Shown piece by piece: positions 1 through 8,807 of a stretch of 64,000 nt of DNA. Made by a program: the position numbers and the translations under genes. Within the stretch, counting starts at the first letter, position 1; every line of letters begins with the position of its first letter. The stretch is from CAMLFJ01 sp035524955. GTDB taxonomy: Bacteria; Methylomirabilota; Methylomirabilia; Rokubacteriales; CSP1-6. The stretch is from the NCBI GenBank assembly GCA_035524955.1, contig DATLFG010000073.1, positions 1 through 64,000 of the forward strand, in the 5' to 3' direction. The notes under the pieces were generated by a model. That model was not told the origin of the DNA. It ran no database searches and was given only the letters and a program-made list of their open reading frames with translations.

Positions 1-437
1 ACGATGCCCTGATAGCCCGTGCAGCGGCAGAGGACGGCGGAGAGGCCGTGGCGGATCTCGTCCTCGGTCGGCGTGGGATTCGTCCGGAGCAGGTCGAGCG
101 CGGTCAGCAGCATCCCCGGCGTGCAGAACCCGCACTGGAGCGCGTGGTGCTCGCGGAAGGCCTCCTGCAGCGGATGGAGCTGGCCCGCCGTCGCCAAGCC
201 TTCGACGGTCAGCAGCTCGGCGCCGTCGGCCTGGACCGCGAGCATCAGGCAGGAGCGGGCCGCCTCGCCGTTGATGAGCACGGTGCAGGCGCCGCAGATG
301 CCGTGCTCGCAGCCGACGTGGGTGCCGGTCAGGGCGAGGTCCTCGCGCAGGAAGTCGACCAGGAGCTTGCGGGGCTCGCAGTGGCCTTCGCGGGGGTGGC
401 CGTTGATGGTGAGGCGGATGGGGAGGGTGTCGGACAT
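1..437 (-). CDS. (2Fe-2S)-binding small subunit of a molybdenum hydroxylase (CoxS type), partial
   Basis: Electron-transfer subunit of a xanthine-dehydrogenase/CO-dehydrogenase-family enzyme. It passes electrons from the Mo centre in the large subunit to the FAD subunit in the cytoplasm. About 145 residues are present and the frame runs off the left edge just before its normal end, so little is missing. Two [2Fe-2S] sites are visible: a plant-ferredoxin-type set at Cys43, Cys48, Cys51 and Cys63 (GCEHGICGAC) and a C-terminal set at Cys102, Cys105, Cys137 and Cys139 (CGFC and CRCTGY). The ATG at 437 starts MSDTLPIRLTINGHPREG, typical for the family. It follows the FAD subunit by 13 bp on the same strand, completing an L-M-S gene order. 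The substrate cannot be read from this subunit. Confidence 0.93.
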   Translation of the reverse strand, partial: MSDTLPIRLTINGHPREGHCEPRKLLVDFLREDLALTGTHVGCEHGICGACTVLINGEAARSCLMLAVQADGAELLTVEGLATAGQLHPLQEAFREHHALQCGFCTPGMLLTALDLLRTNPTPTEDEIRHGLSAVLCRCTGYQGI

Positions 438-450
438 TTTAGAGCCCCCC

Positions 451-1359
451 TCACCCTGCCCTCTCCCCCGGGGCGGGGGAGAGGGTATCTAGGAGGTTAA
501 GGCGGGTGATGGCGCGGCGGAGGGCGCGGGCGGTGAGGACGCGGGTCAGGTTGCGGCGATAGTCGGCGGAGGCGTGGATGTCGGACGGGGGATCGACCAG
601 CTCGGCGGCACGGCGGGCGGCGGCCTCGACGGCTGCATCCGAGAGCCCCTCGCGCTCGAGGATCTCCTCGGCGGCGCGCAGGCGGACCGGCATCGGTCCG
701 GCTCCCGCGGTCACGAGCCGGGCGGAGGCGCAGCGACCTCCTCGGTGCCCCACGACGATGGCGGCGATCCCGACGATGGCGAAGTCGCCATGGCGCCGGC
801 TGAACTCCTCGAAGGCGAAGCCGGCCTCGTCGGGCATCGCGGGCAGCCGGATCTCGACGAGCATCTCGTCTGCCACCAGCGTGGTGGTGAGATAGCCCTG
901 GAACAGCTCCCCCGCCGCCAGCGTGCGCTCACCCCGCGGACCCCGGACGACCACCTGTCCCCCGAGCGCGGTGAGGGCGGTCGGATACTCCGCCGCGGGG
1001 TCGGCATGGGCCAGGCTGCCCCCGATGGTGCCGCGCGAGCGGATCGGGAGATGCCCGACCAGGGTGGTCGCCTCGGCCAGCAGCGGCAGGCGACGGCGGA
1101 TCACCGGCGAGAACTCGATGGCCCGCTGGCGCGTCATGGCCCCGAGGCGGACGTGGCCGTCGTCCTCACGGATGTAGGCGAGGGCCGGCACCCGGTTCAG
1201 ATCCACGAGGGCCGCCGGCCGGCTCAACCGGAAGTTGAGGAGGGGGACCAGGCTCTGTCCTCCTGCCAACAGCTTCGCCTCGCCGCCGTAGCGCGCGAGC
1301 AGGGCGATGGCCTCGTCCACGCTCGCCGGGGCGTGGTAGGCGAAGCGGGCCGGCTTCAT
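451..1359 (-). CDS. FAD-binding subunit of a molybdenum hydroxylase (CoxM type)
   Basis: Medium subunit (302 aa) carrying FAD between the [2Fe-2S] subunit and an electron acceptor. Both FAD-binding signatures of the family are present: AGGQSLVPLLNFRL (residues 32-45) and TIGGSLAHADPAAE (111-124). The C-terminal CO-dehydrogenase-flavoprotein domain follows. There is only one cysteine, so the extra [4Fe-4S] loop of 4-hydroxybenzoyl-CoA reductase beta subunits is missing, which argues against that enzyme. The ATG at 1359 overlaps the large-subunit stop by 4 bp. The last about 10 residues are encoded by an interspersed hairpin repeat, so the natural C terminus may have been changed. Confidence 0.93.
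   Translation of the reverse strand: MKPARFAYHAPASVDEAIALLARYGGEAKLLAGGQSLVPLLNFRLSRPAALVDLNRVPALAYIREDDGHVRLGAMTRQRAIEFSPVIRRRLPLLAEATTLVGHLPIRSRGTIGGSLAHADPAAEYPTALTALGGQVVVRGPRGERTLAAGELFQGYLTTTLVADEMLVEIRLPAMPDEAGFAFEEFSRRHGDFAIVGIAAIVVGHRGGRCASARLVTAGAGPMPVRLRAAEEILEREGLSDAAVEAAARRAAELVDPPSDIHASADYRRNLTRVLTARALRRAITRLNLLDTLSPAPGERAG
459..485. repeat. GC-rich hairpin repeat at the CoxM/CoxS junction
   Basis: Perfect inverted repeat: CCCTCTCCCCC, five-base loop, GGGGGAGAGGG. It belongs to the common CCCTCACCCTGCCCTCTCCCC-type interspersed repeats seen in many bacterial genomes. Here it lies inside the last codons of the FAD subunit, so it encodes the tail LSPAPGERAG. It may also act as an mRNA hairpin between the two cistrons; there is no T tract. 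Confidence 0.7.
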
Positions 1360-3794
1360 GCCGGGCGGCCGGCGCGCCGCGCGCCCTCGATCAGCGCCCA
1401 GAGGCGGGTCGGCGACATGGGCAGCTCGGTGATCCCGATGCCGAGCGGCGCCAGCGCGTCGCTCACCGCGTTGGCGATGACCGCCGGCACCGTCATGGAG
1501 CTGGATTCGCCCAGACCCTTGGAGCCGAGCGGCGTCAGCGGCGAGGGCGAGACCACGTGGGCGATGTCGATTACGGGCGCCTCCGAGGCCGTCGGCACCA
1601 GGTAGTCCATGAAGGTGCCGGTGAGGAGCTGGCCCCCCTCGTCATACTGGAGCTCCTCGAAGAGCGCGCCCCCGAGCCCGTGCAGCGCCCCGCCGTAGAT
1701 CTGCCCCTCGGCGATCATGGGGTTGATGATGGTGCCCGCGTCGTGCACCGTCGCGTAGCGCAGGATCGTGATCGCGGCCGTCTCCGGGTCCACCTCCACC
1801 GCCATCACCTCGGCGATGAAGCCGTAGGTGTTGGAGGAGTTCACGCGGTCGTGCTCGTCCACCGGCTGGGCCTCCGCGAAGCCGAACACCCCGGTCGCCT
1901 GCAGCCCCGGCTCCATGCCCTCGGGGAGCGACGTGGTGTTCCAGTGGGCCCGGCCCGCCAGGTCCTTGATCGAGTACGACGCGCCCTTGCCGTGCTTCGG
2001 CCTCACGGCCCCCGCCCGGAACTCGAGCTGGTCGACCGGGACCTCCATCAGGTGCGCCGCGTAGTCGAGGAGCTTCGCCTTGAGCTTCCGGGCGGTCAGG
2101 GCGACCGCGCTCGTGCCGACGGAGCCGAAGCGGCTCGAGTAGGTGCCGGAGGAGATGGACCAGACGCGGGTGAGGGTGTCCATCTCGTCCACCACCGTCA
2201 CGTCGGCCGGCGCGAGCCCCAGCTCGTCCGCCACGATCTGCGCCACCACGGTCTGGTGTCCCTGGCCCTGCGGCGCCGTGCCGAGGATCGCGGTGACGCG
2301 CCCCTGCGGGTCCACCTTGATCGTCGCGGCCTCGACGGCGCCCGACTTGGGCAGGTACTCGGGCTTGGCCCGGAGCTGCGGATCGAGCGCGATCGCCACG
2401 TAGCCCATGTTGGAGACGGAGGGGTCCACCGCCAGGGCCACCCCGATGCCGAAGAGCCGCCCGGCGGTCCGCGCCGCCGCCTGCTCGCGCCTCAGCTCGG
2501 CGTAACGCGCGATCTCCACGGCCCGCTCGAGGACCGCCGGGTAGTCGCCGCTGTCGTAGAGACCGCCCGTCGGCGAGCGGTACGGCATCTGTGGGGGCTC
2601 GATCAGGTTGCGCCGGCGCAGCTCCACCGGATCGAGCCCGAGCCGCTGCGCGAGCAGGTCCATCATCCGCTCGGTCTCGAAGTAGAGGTGCCCGCAGGCG
2701 TACCCGCGGTTCGGGCCGGTGAGGCTCTTGTTGGTCATCACCACCGAGGCGTCCACCTCGAGGTGCTGGAAGCGGTACGGCCCCACGAAGTTGCCGACGG
2801 GGCGGAAGCTGCATCCGGGCTCGGGGCTGCGGATATAGCCGCCGACGTTGTCGAGCCAGCGGTAGCGCATGGCGAGCACCGTGCCGTCCTTTGTCGCCGC
2901 GAGCTCCCGGTGCGCCACCCGATCGGTCCCGCTGGACGACGCCAGGAGATGCTCGCGCCGGTCCTCGATCCACTTGACCGGCACGCCCGTCTGCCGCGCC
3001 GCCAGCGCGATCAGCGCGAGGTAGGGGTACATGGCCGACTTGATCCCGAAGCTGCCCCCGATGTCCGTCGACACGATGAAGCGCAGCCGATTCTCGGGCA
3101 CCCCCAGCACCCGCGCGACGAGCCCGTGCATGATGAAGGGCCCCATGAAGTTCGACCAGACGGTGTAGGCCTCCTCCACGTCGTCCCAGCGCGCGATCAC
3201 CCCGTAGGTCTCGATGGGGGTGGACCCGTACTTGGGAAAGCGGAAGCGCTCGCGGATGACGACGTCCGCCTCCGCGAAGGCCCGGTCGGGATCGCCGTAG
3301 ACGAGCCGCCGGTGGCCCGCCAGGTTCGTGCCCACCGCCTCGTGGAGGATCGGCGCGTCGGGCTCCAGCGCCCGCTCCACGTCCACGACCGCGGGCAGGG
3401 GCTCGTAGTCGACGCGCACCGCGTCCGCCGCGTCCTCGGCCAGATAGCGGCTGCGGGCCACCACCACCGCCACCGGCTCGCCGACGAAGCGGACCTTGTC
3501 GGTGGCCGCGCAGTGGTAGTGCACCGGCGCGGTGACGCCGACCGGGAAGGGCCGGGTCGAGCGCGCCACGTCCGCCCCGGTGATCACGCCCACCACCCCC
3601 TCCATCCGGAGCGCGGCGGAGACGTCGTAGCCGGTGATGCGCGCGTGCGCGTGCGGGGAGCGCACGATGGCGGCGGCGTGGATGTCGCCGAGCGGGGGAT
3701 GGTCGTCGATGAAGCGGCCGCGGCCGGTGAGCAGGCGCGCGTCCTCGACCCGCGCGACGCGGCGGCCGATCCAGCCCGGCGGCTCTTCGCTCAT
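1356..3794 (-). CDS. Molybdopterin-binding large subunit, xanthine dehydrogenase family (CoxL type)
   Basis: Catalytic Mo-cofactor subunit (812 aa). It begins MSEEPPGWIGRRVARVEDARL, and the open frame continues upstream only as an overlap with the hydratase gene, so the ATG at 3794 is chosen; it overlaps that stop by 4 bp. The N-terminal Ald_Xan_dh_C-like domain (LTGRGRFIDD) and long MoCo-binding domain are intact, including GGSFGIKSAMYPYLALIAL and the C-terminal GLGESSS loop carrying the presumed catalytic Glu. The active-site loop reads GPNRGYACGHLYF. That is neither the CSFR loop of form I CO dehydrogenase nor the AYRGAGR loop of form II, so CO oxidation is unlikely. Context (CoA ligase, hydratase, Liv transporter) suggests hydroxylation of an organic acid or its CoA ester; the substrate is unknown. 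Confidence 0.92.
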   Translation of the reverse strand: MSEEPPGWIGRRVARVEDARLLTGRGRFIDDHPPLGDIHAAAIVRSPHAHARITGYDVSAALRMEGVVGVITGADVARSTRPFPVGVTAPVHYHCAATDKVRFVGEPVAVVVARSRYLAEDAADAVRVDYEPLPAVVDVERALEPDAPILHEAVGTNLAGHRRLVYGDPDRAFAEADVVIRERFRFPKYGSTPIETYGVIARWDDVEEAYTVWSNFMGPFIMHGLVARVLGVPENRLRFIVSTDIGGSFGIKSAMYPYLALIALAARQTGVPVKWIEDRREHLLASSSGTDRVAHRELAATKDGTVLAMRYRWLDNVGGYIRSPEPGCSFRPVGNFVGPYRFQHLEVDASVVMTNKSLTGPNRGYACGHLYFETERMMDLLAQRLGLDPVELRRRNLIEPPQMPYRSPTGGLYDSGDYPAVLERAVEIARYAELRREQAAARTAGRLFGIGVALAVDPSVSNMGYVAIALDPQLRAKPEYLPKSGAVEAATIKVDPQGRVTAILGTAPQGQGHQTVVAQIVADELGLAPADVTVVDEMDTLTRVWSISSGTYSSRFGSVGTSAVALTARKLKAKLLDYAAHLMEVPVDQLEFRAGAVRPKHGKGASYSIKDLAGRAHWNTTSLPEGMEPGLQATGVFGFAEAQPVDEHDRVNSSNTYGFIAEVMAVEVDPETAAITILRYATVHDAGTIINPMIAEGQIYGGALHGLGGALFEELQYDEGGQLLTGTFMDYLVPTASEAPVIDIAHVVSPSPLTPLGSKGLGESSSMTVPAVIANAVSDALAPLGIGITELPMSPTRLWALIEGARRAGRPA

Positions 3795-4558
3795 CGTCCG
3801 GTGTACTTCGGGGGACGCTTCTCGAGGAACGAGGTGACGCCCTCGGCGTAGTCGTGGGTCGAGCGCAGCCACGCGTAGGCCTTCCGCTCCAGCTCGAGCG
3901 CGGTCTCCAGCGGCGCGTCCGCGCCCCGGTTGAGCACCATCTTGAGCGTGCGGAGCGCCAGCGGCGCGCGCTCGGCCAGCTCGCCCGCGAGCGCCCCCAC
4001 CGCCTCGTCCAGCTTCTCGTTGGCCACCGCCTGGGTGATGAGCCCCCACGCCTCCGCCCGCTCCGCGTTGATCCGCTGCCCGGTCATCATGAACAGCTTG
4101 GCCCGCGTCATCCCGATCAGGCGCAGGGCCCGCTGGGTGCCGCCGCTGCCCGGGATCATGCCGAGCCGGATCTCGGGGAAGGCGAACTCGGACCGGAGCG
4201 TCGCGATCCGGAAGTCGCACGCCACCGCCAGCTCGAGCCCGGCGCCCATCGTGAACCCGTCGATGGCCGCGAGCACCGGCTTCCGGCATCGCTCGGCCGA
4301 CGTCAGCGTGTCGCCCCACAGCTCGAGATCGGCCGGGGCCTGCGCGAGGAACTCGGCGACGTCGCCCCCCGCGCTGAAGGCCTTGCCACCCGCGCCGCGG
4401 ATCACGATGACCCGGACCGCGTCGTCGGCCTCCAGCGCGCGGAAGATGCCGGGGAACTCGTTGCGCATCGCCACCGTCATCGTGTTCATCTTGGGCTGGC
4501 GGTCGATCCAGAGCGTGGCGATGGCGCCCCGCTGCTCCGTTCGCAGAAATTCGCTCAT
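3791..4558 (-). CDS. Enoyl-CoA hydratase/isomerase (crotonase) family protein
   Basis: Crotonase-fold enzyme (255 aa) acting on a CoA thioester. The oxyanion-hole segment AFSAGGD is at residues 60-66. Both glutamates used by true hydratases are present: Glu109 in GAGLELAVACD and Glu129 in FPEIRLG, followed by the typical IPGSGGTQR. This supports hydration of an enoyl-CoA rather than the related 4-chlorobenzoyl-CoA dehalogenase chemistry, which uses Asp/His. It overlaps the CoA ligase by 4 bp and the molybdenum hydroxylase by 4 bp, so all three are probably made together. Likely role: a beta-oxidation-like step on the CoA-activated substrate. Confidence 0.92.
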   Translation of the reverse strand: MSEFLRTEQRGAIATLWIDRQPKMNTMTVAMRNEFPGIFRALEADDAVRVIVIRGAGGKAFSAGGDVAEFLAQAPADLELWGDTLTSAERCRKPVLAAIDGFTMGAGLELAVACDFRIATLRSEFAFPEIRLGMIPGSGGTQRALRLIGMTRAKLFMMTGQRINAERAEAWGLITQAVANEKLDEAVGALAGELAERAPLALRTLKMVLNRGADAPLETALELERKAYAWLRSTHDYAEGVTSFLEKRPPKYTGR

Positions 4559-6096
4559 CCTTGAACCTCCGTGTAGTGCCCCTCCCGCAGGAGTCGGCGA
4601 AGGATCTTACCCGAGGCCGTCTTCGGGATCTCCCTCACGAAGACGATCTTCCGCGGGCGCTTGAAGTTCGCGAGGTCCGCGCACTCGCGGCAATGCCGGT
4701 CGAGCGTGTCGGCGGTCAGGGTGGGGGCCCCGGGCACCACGAACGCGACGACCCGCTCACCCCAGCGCTCGTCGGGCTCGCCGACCACCGCCACGTCCCG
4801 CACCAGCGGGTGGCGGGCCAGGACGTCCTCGACCTCGACCGGATGGACGTTCTCCCCTCCGGTGATGATCATGTCGTCGACGCGTCCCGAGACGTACAGC
4901 TCGCCGTCGGCGTCGAGATGGCCCATGTCCCCCGTGAAGTACCACCCATCCCGCAGCGCCCGCGCATCGGCGTCGGGCCGCTTCCAGTAGCCGCTGAACG
5001 CTTCGTCCGAGTCGAGACTGGCGATGATCTCGCCCTTCTCCCCCGGGGAGACGGTCTCACCCGGGCCGACGCGGCGGTCGGCGCCGGCTGTCACCACCCG
5101 GAGCTTGCCGTGGATCCCGGCGCGGCCCGCGCAGCCCGGCTTGGCGTCGACCGCGGGACGCACCGAGAACGTGTAGATCTCGGTCGAGCCGTAGTGGTTC
5201 ACGAACACCTCGGGACGGAACGCCTCCACGCATGCGCGGGTGAGGGGGGCGAGCATCGGCGCCCCCGCGTAGGCGAGCTTGCGCACCGACGAGACCCGGG
5301 CCGGCGCGAACCCGGGGGCGCGGACGAGGTCGTAGTAGAGCGTCGGGATCAGGTAGAGCGCGGTCAGCCGCTCCGACTCGATCAACGCCAGCGCGCCCTC
5401 GCCGCTCCAGTCGGGCTGGCACACGAAGCAGCCGTTGACCGCCGCCATGCTGGTGAGGGAATGGATGCCCATGGTGTGGTAGAGCGGCATGACGCCGAGG
5501 GTCCGCTCGAGCCACCCGTAGCCGCACTGGATCACGTGGGCCAGCGCCCCCGCCACGTGGTTCCGGTGGGTCCGCGGCACCCCCTTGGGCCGGCCGGTGG
5601 TGCCGGAGGTGTAGAGGATCAGCGAGAGGTCGCCCTCGGCGACTTCATATGCGTTGCTCGGGGCGCGCGAGGCCAGCAGCTCGGCGAACGGCAGCGCCCC
5701 CGCCGGCCCGTCGTCCCCCACGAACACGAGACGGGCCTGGTGCCCGGCGGCGGCCTCCAGCACCGCCGCGGCGGTGGCCGGCTCGAAGAGGACGACGGAG
5801 GCCCCGCAGTCGTCGAGGATGTATCGGACCTCTCGCGCGGCCAGCCGGAAGCCGGCGGGCGTCGGCACGCCCCCGATCATCTGGAGGGCCCAGTAGGCGA
5901 GCACGTGCTCGAGCCGATTCCGGAGCACGATCAGGACGCGGTCGCCCTTGCCCACGCCGAGCCGCGCGAAGGCGCGCCCGAGCCGGGTCGCCTGATCCAG
6001 GAGGTTCGCGTACGTCAACCGCCGCCGCCCGTCCACGACCGCGTCGGCCGCGGGCCGTCGCAGGCCGGCCTGCTCGAGCATGCGGGCGAGGGTCAC
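4555..6096 (-). CDS. AMP-dependent acyl/aryl-CoA ligase
   Basis: ANL-superfamily adenylate-forming enzyme (513 aa) that activates a carboxylic acid with ATP and CoA. Visible motifs are the P-loop LYTSGTTGRPKG (161-172), YGSTE, GWYFTGDMGHLD, the hinge GRVDDMIITGGENVHPVEVE and the catalytic-lysine motif KTASGKILRR near the C terminus. The GGENVHPVEVE/RWGERVVAFVVP stretch and the length resemble 4-chlorobenzoate/benzoate-type ligases as I remember them, so an aromatic acid is a reasonable but unproven substrate. The start taken is GTG at 6096; an ATG at 6081 is an alternative and neither has a clear ribosome-binding site. It lies between LivF and the hydratase. Confidence 0.9.
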   Translation of the reverse strand: MTLARMLEQAGLRRPAADAVVDGRRRLTYANLLDQATRLGRAFARLGVGKGDRVLIVLRNRLEHVLAYWALQMIGGVPTPAGFRLAAREVRYILDDCGASVVLFEPATAAAVLEAAAGHQARLVFVGDDGPAGALPFAELLASRAPSNAYEVAEGDLSLILYTSGTTGRPKGVPRTHRNHVAGALAHVIQCGYGWLERTLGVMPLYHTMGIHSLTSMAAVNGCFVCQPDWSGEGALALIESERLTALYLIPTLYYDLVRAPGFAPARVSSVRKLAYAGAPMLAPLTRACVEAFRPEVFVNHYGSTEIYTFSVRPAVDAKPGCAGRAGIHGKLRVVTAGADRRVGPGETVSPGEKGEIIASLDSDEAFSGYWKRPDADARALRDGWYFTGDMGHLDADGELYVSGRVDDMIITGGENVHPVEVEDVLARHPLVRDVAVVGEPDERWGERVVAFVVPGAPTLTADTLDRHCRECADLANFKRPRKIVFVREIPKTASGKILRRLLREGHYTEVQG

Positions 6097-6125
6097 GGGA
6101 CGCGCAGCCTAGGGCCGCCGACCTG

Positions 6126-6839
6126 TCAAGCGCTCGCCCCGAGATAGGCGCGCTGGACGGCCTCTCCACGGAGCAGGTCGGATGCCGCGCCATCGAGCAC
6201 GATCTGGCCGGCTTCGAGGATGTAGCCGCGGTCGGCCACCTGGAGCGCTTGCTTCGCGTTCTGCTCCACCAGCAGGATGGTCACCCCGTCGCTCTTCAGC
6301 TGGCGGATGATGCGGAAGATCTCCTTGACGAGGAGCGGCGCCAGCCCGAGAGAGGGCTCGTCGAGCATCAGGAGCCGTGGCCGGCCGACCAGCGCCCGGG
6401 CGATCGCAAGCTGCTGCTGTTCGCCGCCGGAGAGCGTGCCTGCCAGCTGCCCACGCCGATGGCGGAGAACGGGGAACCGATCGAAGAGCGCCTCGATGGC
6501 GGCCCGGTCCTCCCCGCCGGCCGGTCGGCTGGCGTGCAAGCCCATGAGGAGGTTCTCCCACACGGTCATGCGCGTGAGGAGACCCCGATTCTCCGGGACC
6601 AGCCGGAGGCCGAGGCGCGCGATGCGGTGCCCGGCCAGCCGGGTCAGGCGGGCGCCGTCGAAGGCGATGACCCCGCTCTCGGGCACCAGGAGCCCCGCGA
6701 TCGTGCGGAGCAGGGTCGACTTGCCCGCACCGTTGCTGCCGATCAGCGTCACGACTTCTCCAGCGCGGACCGTCAGCGAGACGCCGTTGAGGGCCCGGAT
6801 GCGGCCGTAGGATACCGAAAGGTCACGCACCTCGAGCAT
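6126..6839 (-). CDS. livF: Branched-chain-type ABC transporter ATP-binding protein (LivF)
   Basis: One of the two ATPases of a LivFGHMK-type (HAAT) importer. Walker A is GSNGAGKST, the signature LSGGEQQQLAIARAL, Walker B RLLMLDEPSLGLAP, and the C-terminal ILEAGQIVLDGAASDLL is typical of LivF. I place the start at the ATG at 6839, which has GGAGGG about 7 bases upstream. A TTG at 6860 would add seven residues and overlap the LivG stop by 4 bp. Despite the name, such transporters in catabolic operons often carry aromatic or dicarboxylic acids, which suits the CoA ligase gene that follows. Confidence 0.93.
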   Translation of the reverse strand: MLEVRDLSVSYGRIRALNGVSLTVRAGEVVTLIGSNGAGKSTLLRTIAGLLVPESGVIAFDGARLTRLAGHRIARLGLRLVPENRGLLTRMTVWENLLMGLHASRPAGGEDRAAIEALFDRFPVLRHRRGQLAGTLSGGEQQQLAIARALVGRPRLLMLDEPSLGLAPLLVKEIFRIIRQLKSDGVTILLVEQNAKQALQVADRGYILEAGQIVLDGAASDLLRGEAVQRAYLGASA

Positions 6840-6856
6840 TCCCGAGCCCTCCACCC

Positions 6857-7621
6857 TCAACCTTCCTCACCCAGGTAAGCCTCGATAACGCGCGGCGCGG
6901 ACCGCACCTCGGCGGGGGAGCCCTCCGCGATCTTCTCGCCGAAGTTGAGCACCGACACCGCGCGCGACACGTCCATGACGAGGCCGATGTCGTGCTCGAC
7001 GAGGATCACGGTACACCCCCCCGCCGCGATGTCCCGGATCAGCTTGATGATGCCCATCTTCTCGGTCGGGGTCATGCCCGCGGCCGGCTCGTCGAGCAGC
7101 AGGAGCCCGGGGCCCGTGGCCAGGGCCCGAGCGACCTCCACCCGTCGCTGGTCGCCGAGCGGGAGGCTACCGGCCGGTTCCTCGGCGCGGTCGGACAGAC
7201 CGACCAAGTCGAGCAGGTCCATCCCGCGCCGCCGGACCTCCACTTCCTCGGCGAGGGGCCGGAAGGGAAGCCGGAACCAGGCGCGGAGCAGCCCGGCGCC
7301 CGTGCGGCAATGCTCGCCGACGAGGACATTTTCGAGCACGGTCATGCCCGAGAACAGGCGGATGTTCTGGAACGTCCGTCCCACGCCGAGCATCGCCCGC
7401 CGGAACGGGCGCAGGTGGTCGATCCGCTCCCCGCGGAAGCGGACCTCGCCCCGGTCGGGGGCGAGGATTCCGCTCACGCAGTTGAGCAAGGTGGTCTTAC
7501 CCGAGCCGTTGGGGCCGATGACAGCATGGACCGAGCCCTCCTCGACCGCGAGATCGATCGAGCTCAGCACCCGCAGGCCCCCGAACGACTTGGAGAGACC
7601 CCGCACCTCCAGCAGCGCCAA
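6857..7621 (-). CDS. livG: Branched-chain-type ABC transporter ATP-binding protein (LivG)
   Basis: Second ATPase of the Liv-type importer (254 aa). Walker A GPNGSGKTTLLN, the signature region SLPLGDQRRVEVARALA, Walker B GLLLLDEPAAGMTP and the switch His in ILVEHDIGLVMDVS are all present, as is the LivG-specific insertion between Walker A and the signature. The start is a TTG at 7621 (MALLEVRGLSKSFGG), 13 bases after the binding-protein stop. The order substrate-binding protein, LivG, LivF after LivH-LivM gives a complete importer. Confidence 0.93.
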   Translation of the reverse strand: MALLEVRGLSKSFGGLRVLSSIDLAVEEGSVHAVIGPNGSGKTTLLNCVSGILAPDRGEVRFRGERIDHLRPFRRAMLGVGRTFQNIRLFSGMTVLENVLVGEHCRTGAGLLRAWFRLPFRPLAEEVEVRRRGMDLLDLVGLSDRAEEPAGSLPLGDQRRVEVARALATGPGLLLLDEPAAGMTPTEKMGIIKLIRDIAAGGCTVILVEHDIGLVMDVSRAVSVLNFGEKIAEGSPAEVRSAPRVIEAYLGEEG

Positions 7622-7634
7622 CGGTCCGGTCGGC

Positions 7635-8807
7635 CTATTGATCCAGCTTCACGAACCCGCCGCTCTTGACCTCGAGGACGGTGGCGGCGCCGGAGCCGTC
7701 GCCCACCTCGTCCATGGAGGTCAGCCCGGCGATGCCGTCGTAGCCCTTCAGCTCCGCCCAACCCTTGCGGATCTTTTCTCGGTCGAGCTCGAGATCGCCG
7801 GGCTTGTTGGTGACGCCGTACTTCTCCATGATGATCTTGGTGATGTAGACGTTGTCGTAGGCCCGCATCCCGCCGTAGTTCGGCTTCTTGCCCCCCGAGC
7901 GCTCCATGAACTTCTTCAGGAACTCGCGGTTCTTGGGACGGGGATCGTCCGGCCAACCGGCCGAGCCGATGATGCTACCCTCGCCGTCGGCGCCGACGAG
8001 GTTCGCGAACTCGGGCGAGCCGGTGCACGCGCCGGCGAGGAACGGCTGCTTCAGGCCGAGCTTCCGAGCCTGCCGGACGATGTTGGCGGCCTGCTGGTAG
8101 CACGCGCCGAGGGCGATTCCGTCGGGGGCGAGGCCCTTGATCTTGGTGAGCTGCGCGCTGAAGTCGATGTCCTTCGTCTGATAGGTCAGAAGCTCCTTGA
8201 CGTCGACCCCATACTTCTTGAACAGCGCCGGCAGGACCTTGGCCCCCTCGGCCGCCGAAACCGCGTCAGCGGAATCGTAGAGGATCACGCTGGTCTTGAC
8301 CTTGTAGCGGTTCCTCCAGACCTTCACCGCCGGCTCCAGCTGCTTGTCGCTGGTGAGCGAGTTGCGGAACGCCCACGTCGACAGCTTGGACAGCCCGGGT
8401 TTGGCCGAGCACTGCGAGACGATCACCGTCTGGAGCCGGTCGAGCATCGGGGCCAGGGCCTCGAACTCGGATGAGAAGCAGGGGCCGATGACCGCCAGCA
8501 CCTTCTCTTCCTGGACGAGCTTCCGGGCCAGCGAGATCGCCTGACCGACCTCGGTGGCGGTGTCGTGGATGACGACCTCCACCGGGACGCCCCCGATCCC
8601 GCCCGCCTTGTTGATCTCATCCACCGCGATCTGGGTGGCGATCTTGCTGTGCTCGCCCCACTCGGCGCCCTTGCCGGTGATCGGGTAGATCGCGCCGAGC
8701 TTGACCGTCTTCCCCTCGAGCTTCGCCTCCGTCGACCCCGGCGCGGAGAGGAGGACCAGCATCAGCGTCAGTGCCGCCGTCCATGTGAGCTTCCTGGGTA
8801 TTCTCAT
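7635..8807 (-). CDS. ABC transporter substrate-binding protein (LivK-like, periplasmic)
   Basis: Periplasmic ligand receptor (390 aa) for the neighbouring Liv permease. It has a typical Sec signal peptide (MRIPRKLTWTAALTLMLVLL, cleavage near STEA-K) and the Peripla_BP_6 fold with LGAIYPITGKGAEWGEHSK, VVIHDTATEVGQAI and AVIGPCFSSEFEALAP. The ATG at 8807 is preceded by a strong AAGGAGGGAGC site and overlaps the LivM stop by 4 bp; the longer upstream frame is only overlap with LivM. The ligand cannot be deduced. The neighbouring CoA ligase and hydroxylases suggest an organic acid. Confidence 0.93.
   Translation of the reverse strand: MRIPRKLTWTAALTLMLVLLSAPGSTEAKLEGKTVKLGAIYPITGKGAEWGEHSKIATQIAVDEINKAGGIGGVPVEVVIHDTATEVGQAISLARKLVQEEKVLAVIGPCFSSEFEALAPMLDRLQTVIVSQCSAKPGLSKLSTWAFRNSLTSDKQLEPAVKVWRNRYKVKTSVILYDSADAVSAAEGAKVLPALFKKYGVDVKELLTYQTKDIDFSAQLTKIKGLAPDGIALGACYQQAANIVRQARKLGLKQPFLAGACTGSPEFANLVGADGEGSIIGSAGWPDDPRPKNREFLKKFMERSGGKKPNYGGMRAYDNVYITKIIMEKYGVTNKPGDLELDREKIRKGWAELKGYDGIAGLTSMDEVGDGSGAATVLEVKSGGFVKLDQ

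Noticed and set aside
1356..3794. Aerobic CO dehydrogenase
   Set aside because: The active-site loop GPNRGYACGHLYF has neither the form I CSFR nor the form II AYRGAGR sequence, and the neighbours are organic-acid catabolic genes.
451..3794. 4-hydroxybenzoyl-CoA reductase, suggested by the nearby aryl-CoA-ligase-like gene
   Set aside because: The FAD subunit has a single Cys and lacks the [4Fe-4S] insertion of that enzyme's beta subunit.
1557..3851. Long plus-strand open frame (764 codons) opposite the CoxL-type gene
   Set aside because: Its translation is Arg/His/Val-rich low-complexity text without family motifs, while the opposite strand encodes a complete molybdenum-hydroxylase subunit. 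It is a high-GC shadow, as are the other long antisense frames here.
3791..4558. 4-chlorobenzoyl-CoA dehalogenase, suggested by the ligase neighbour
   Set aside because: Both hydratase glutamates (Glu109, Glu129) are present and the dehalogenase Asp/His pair is not evident.
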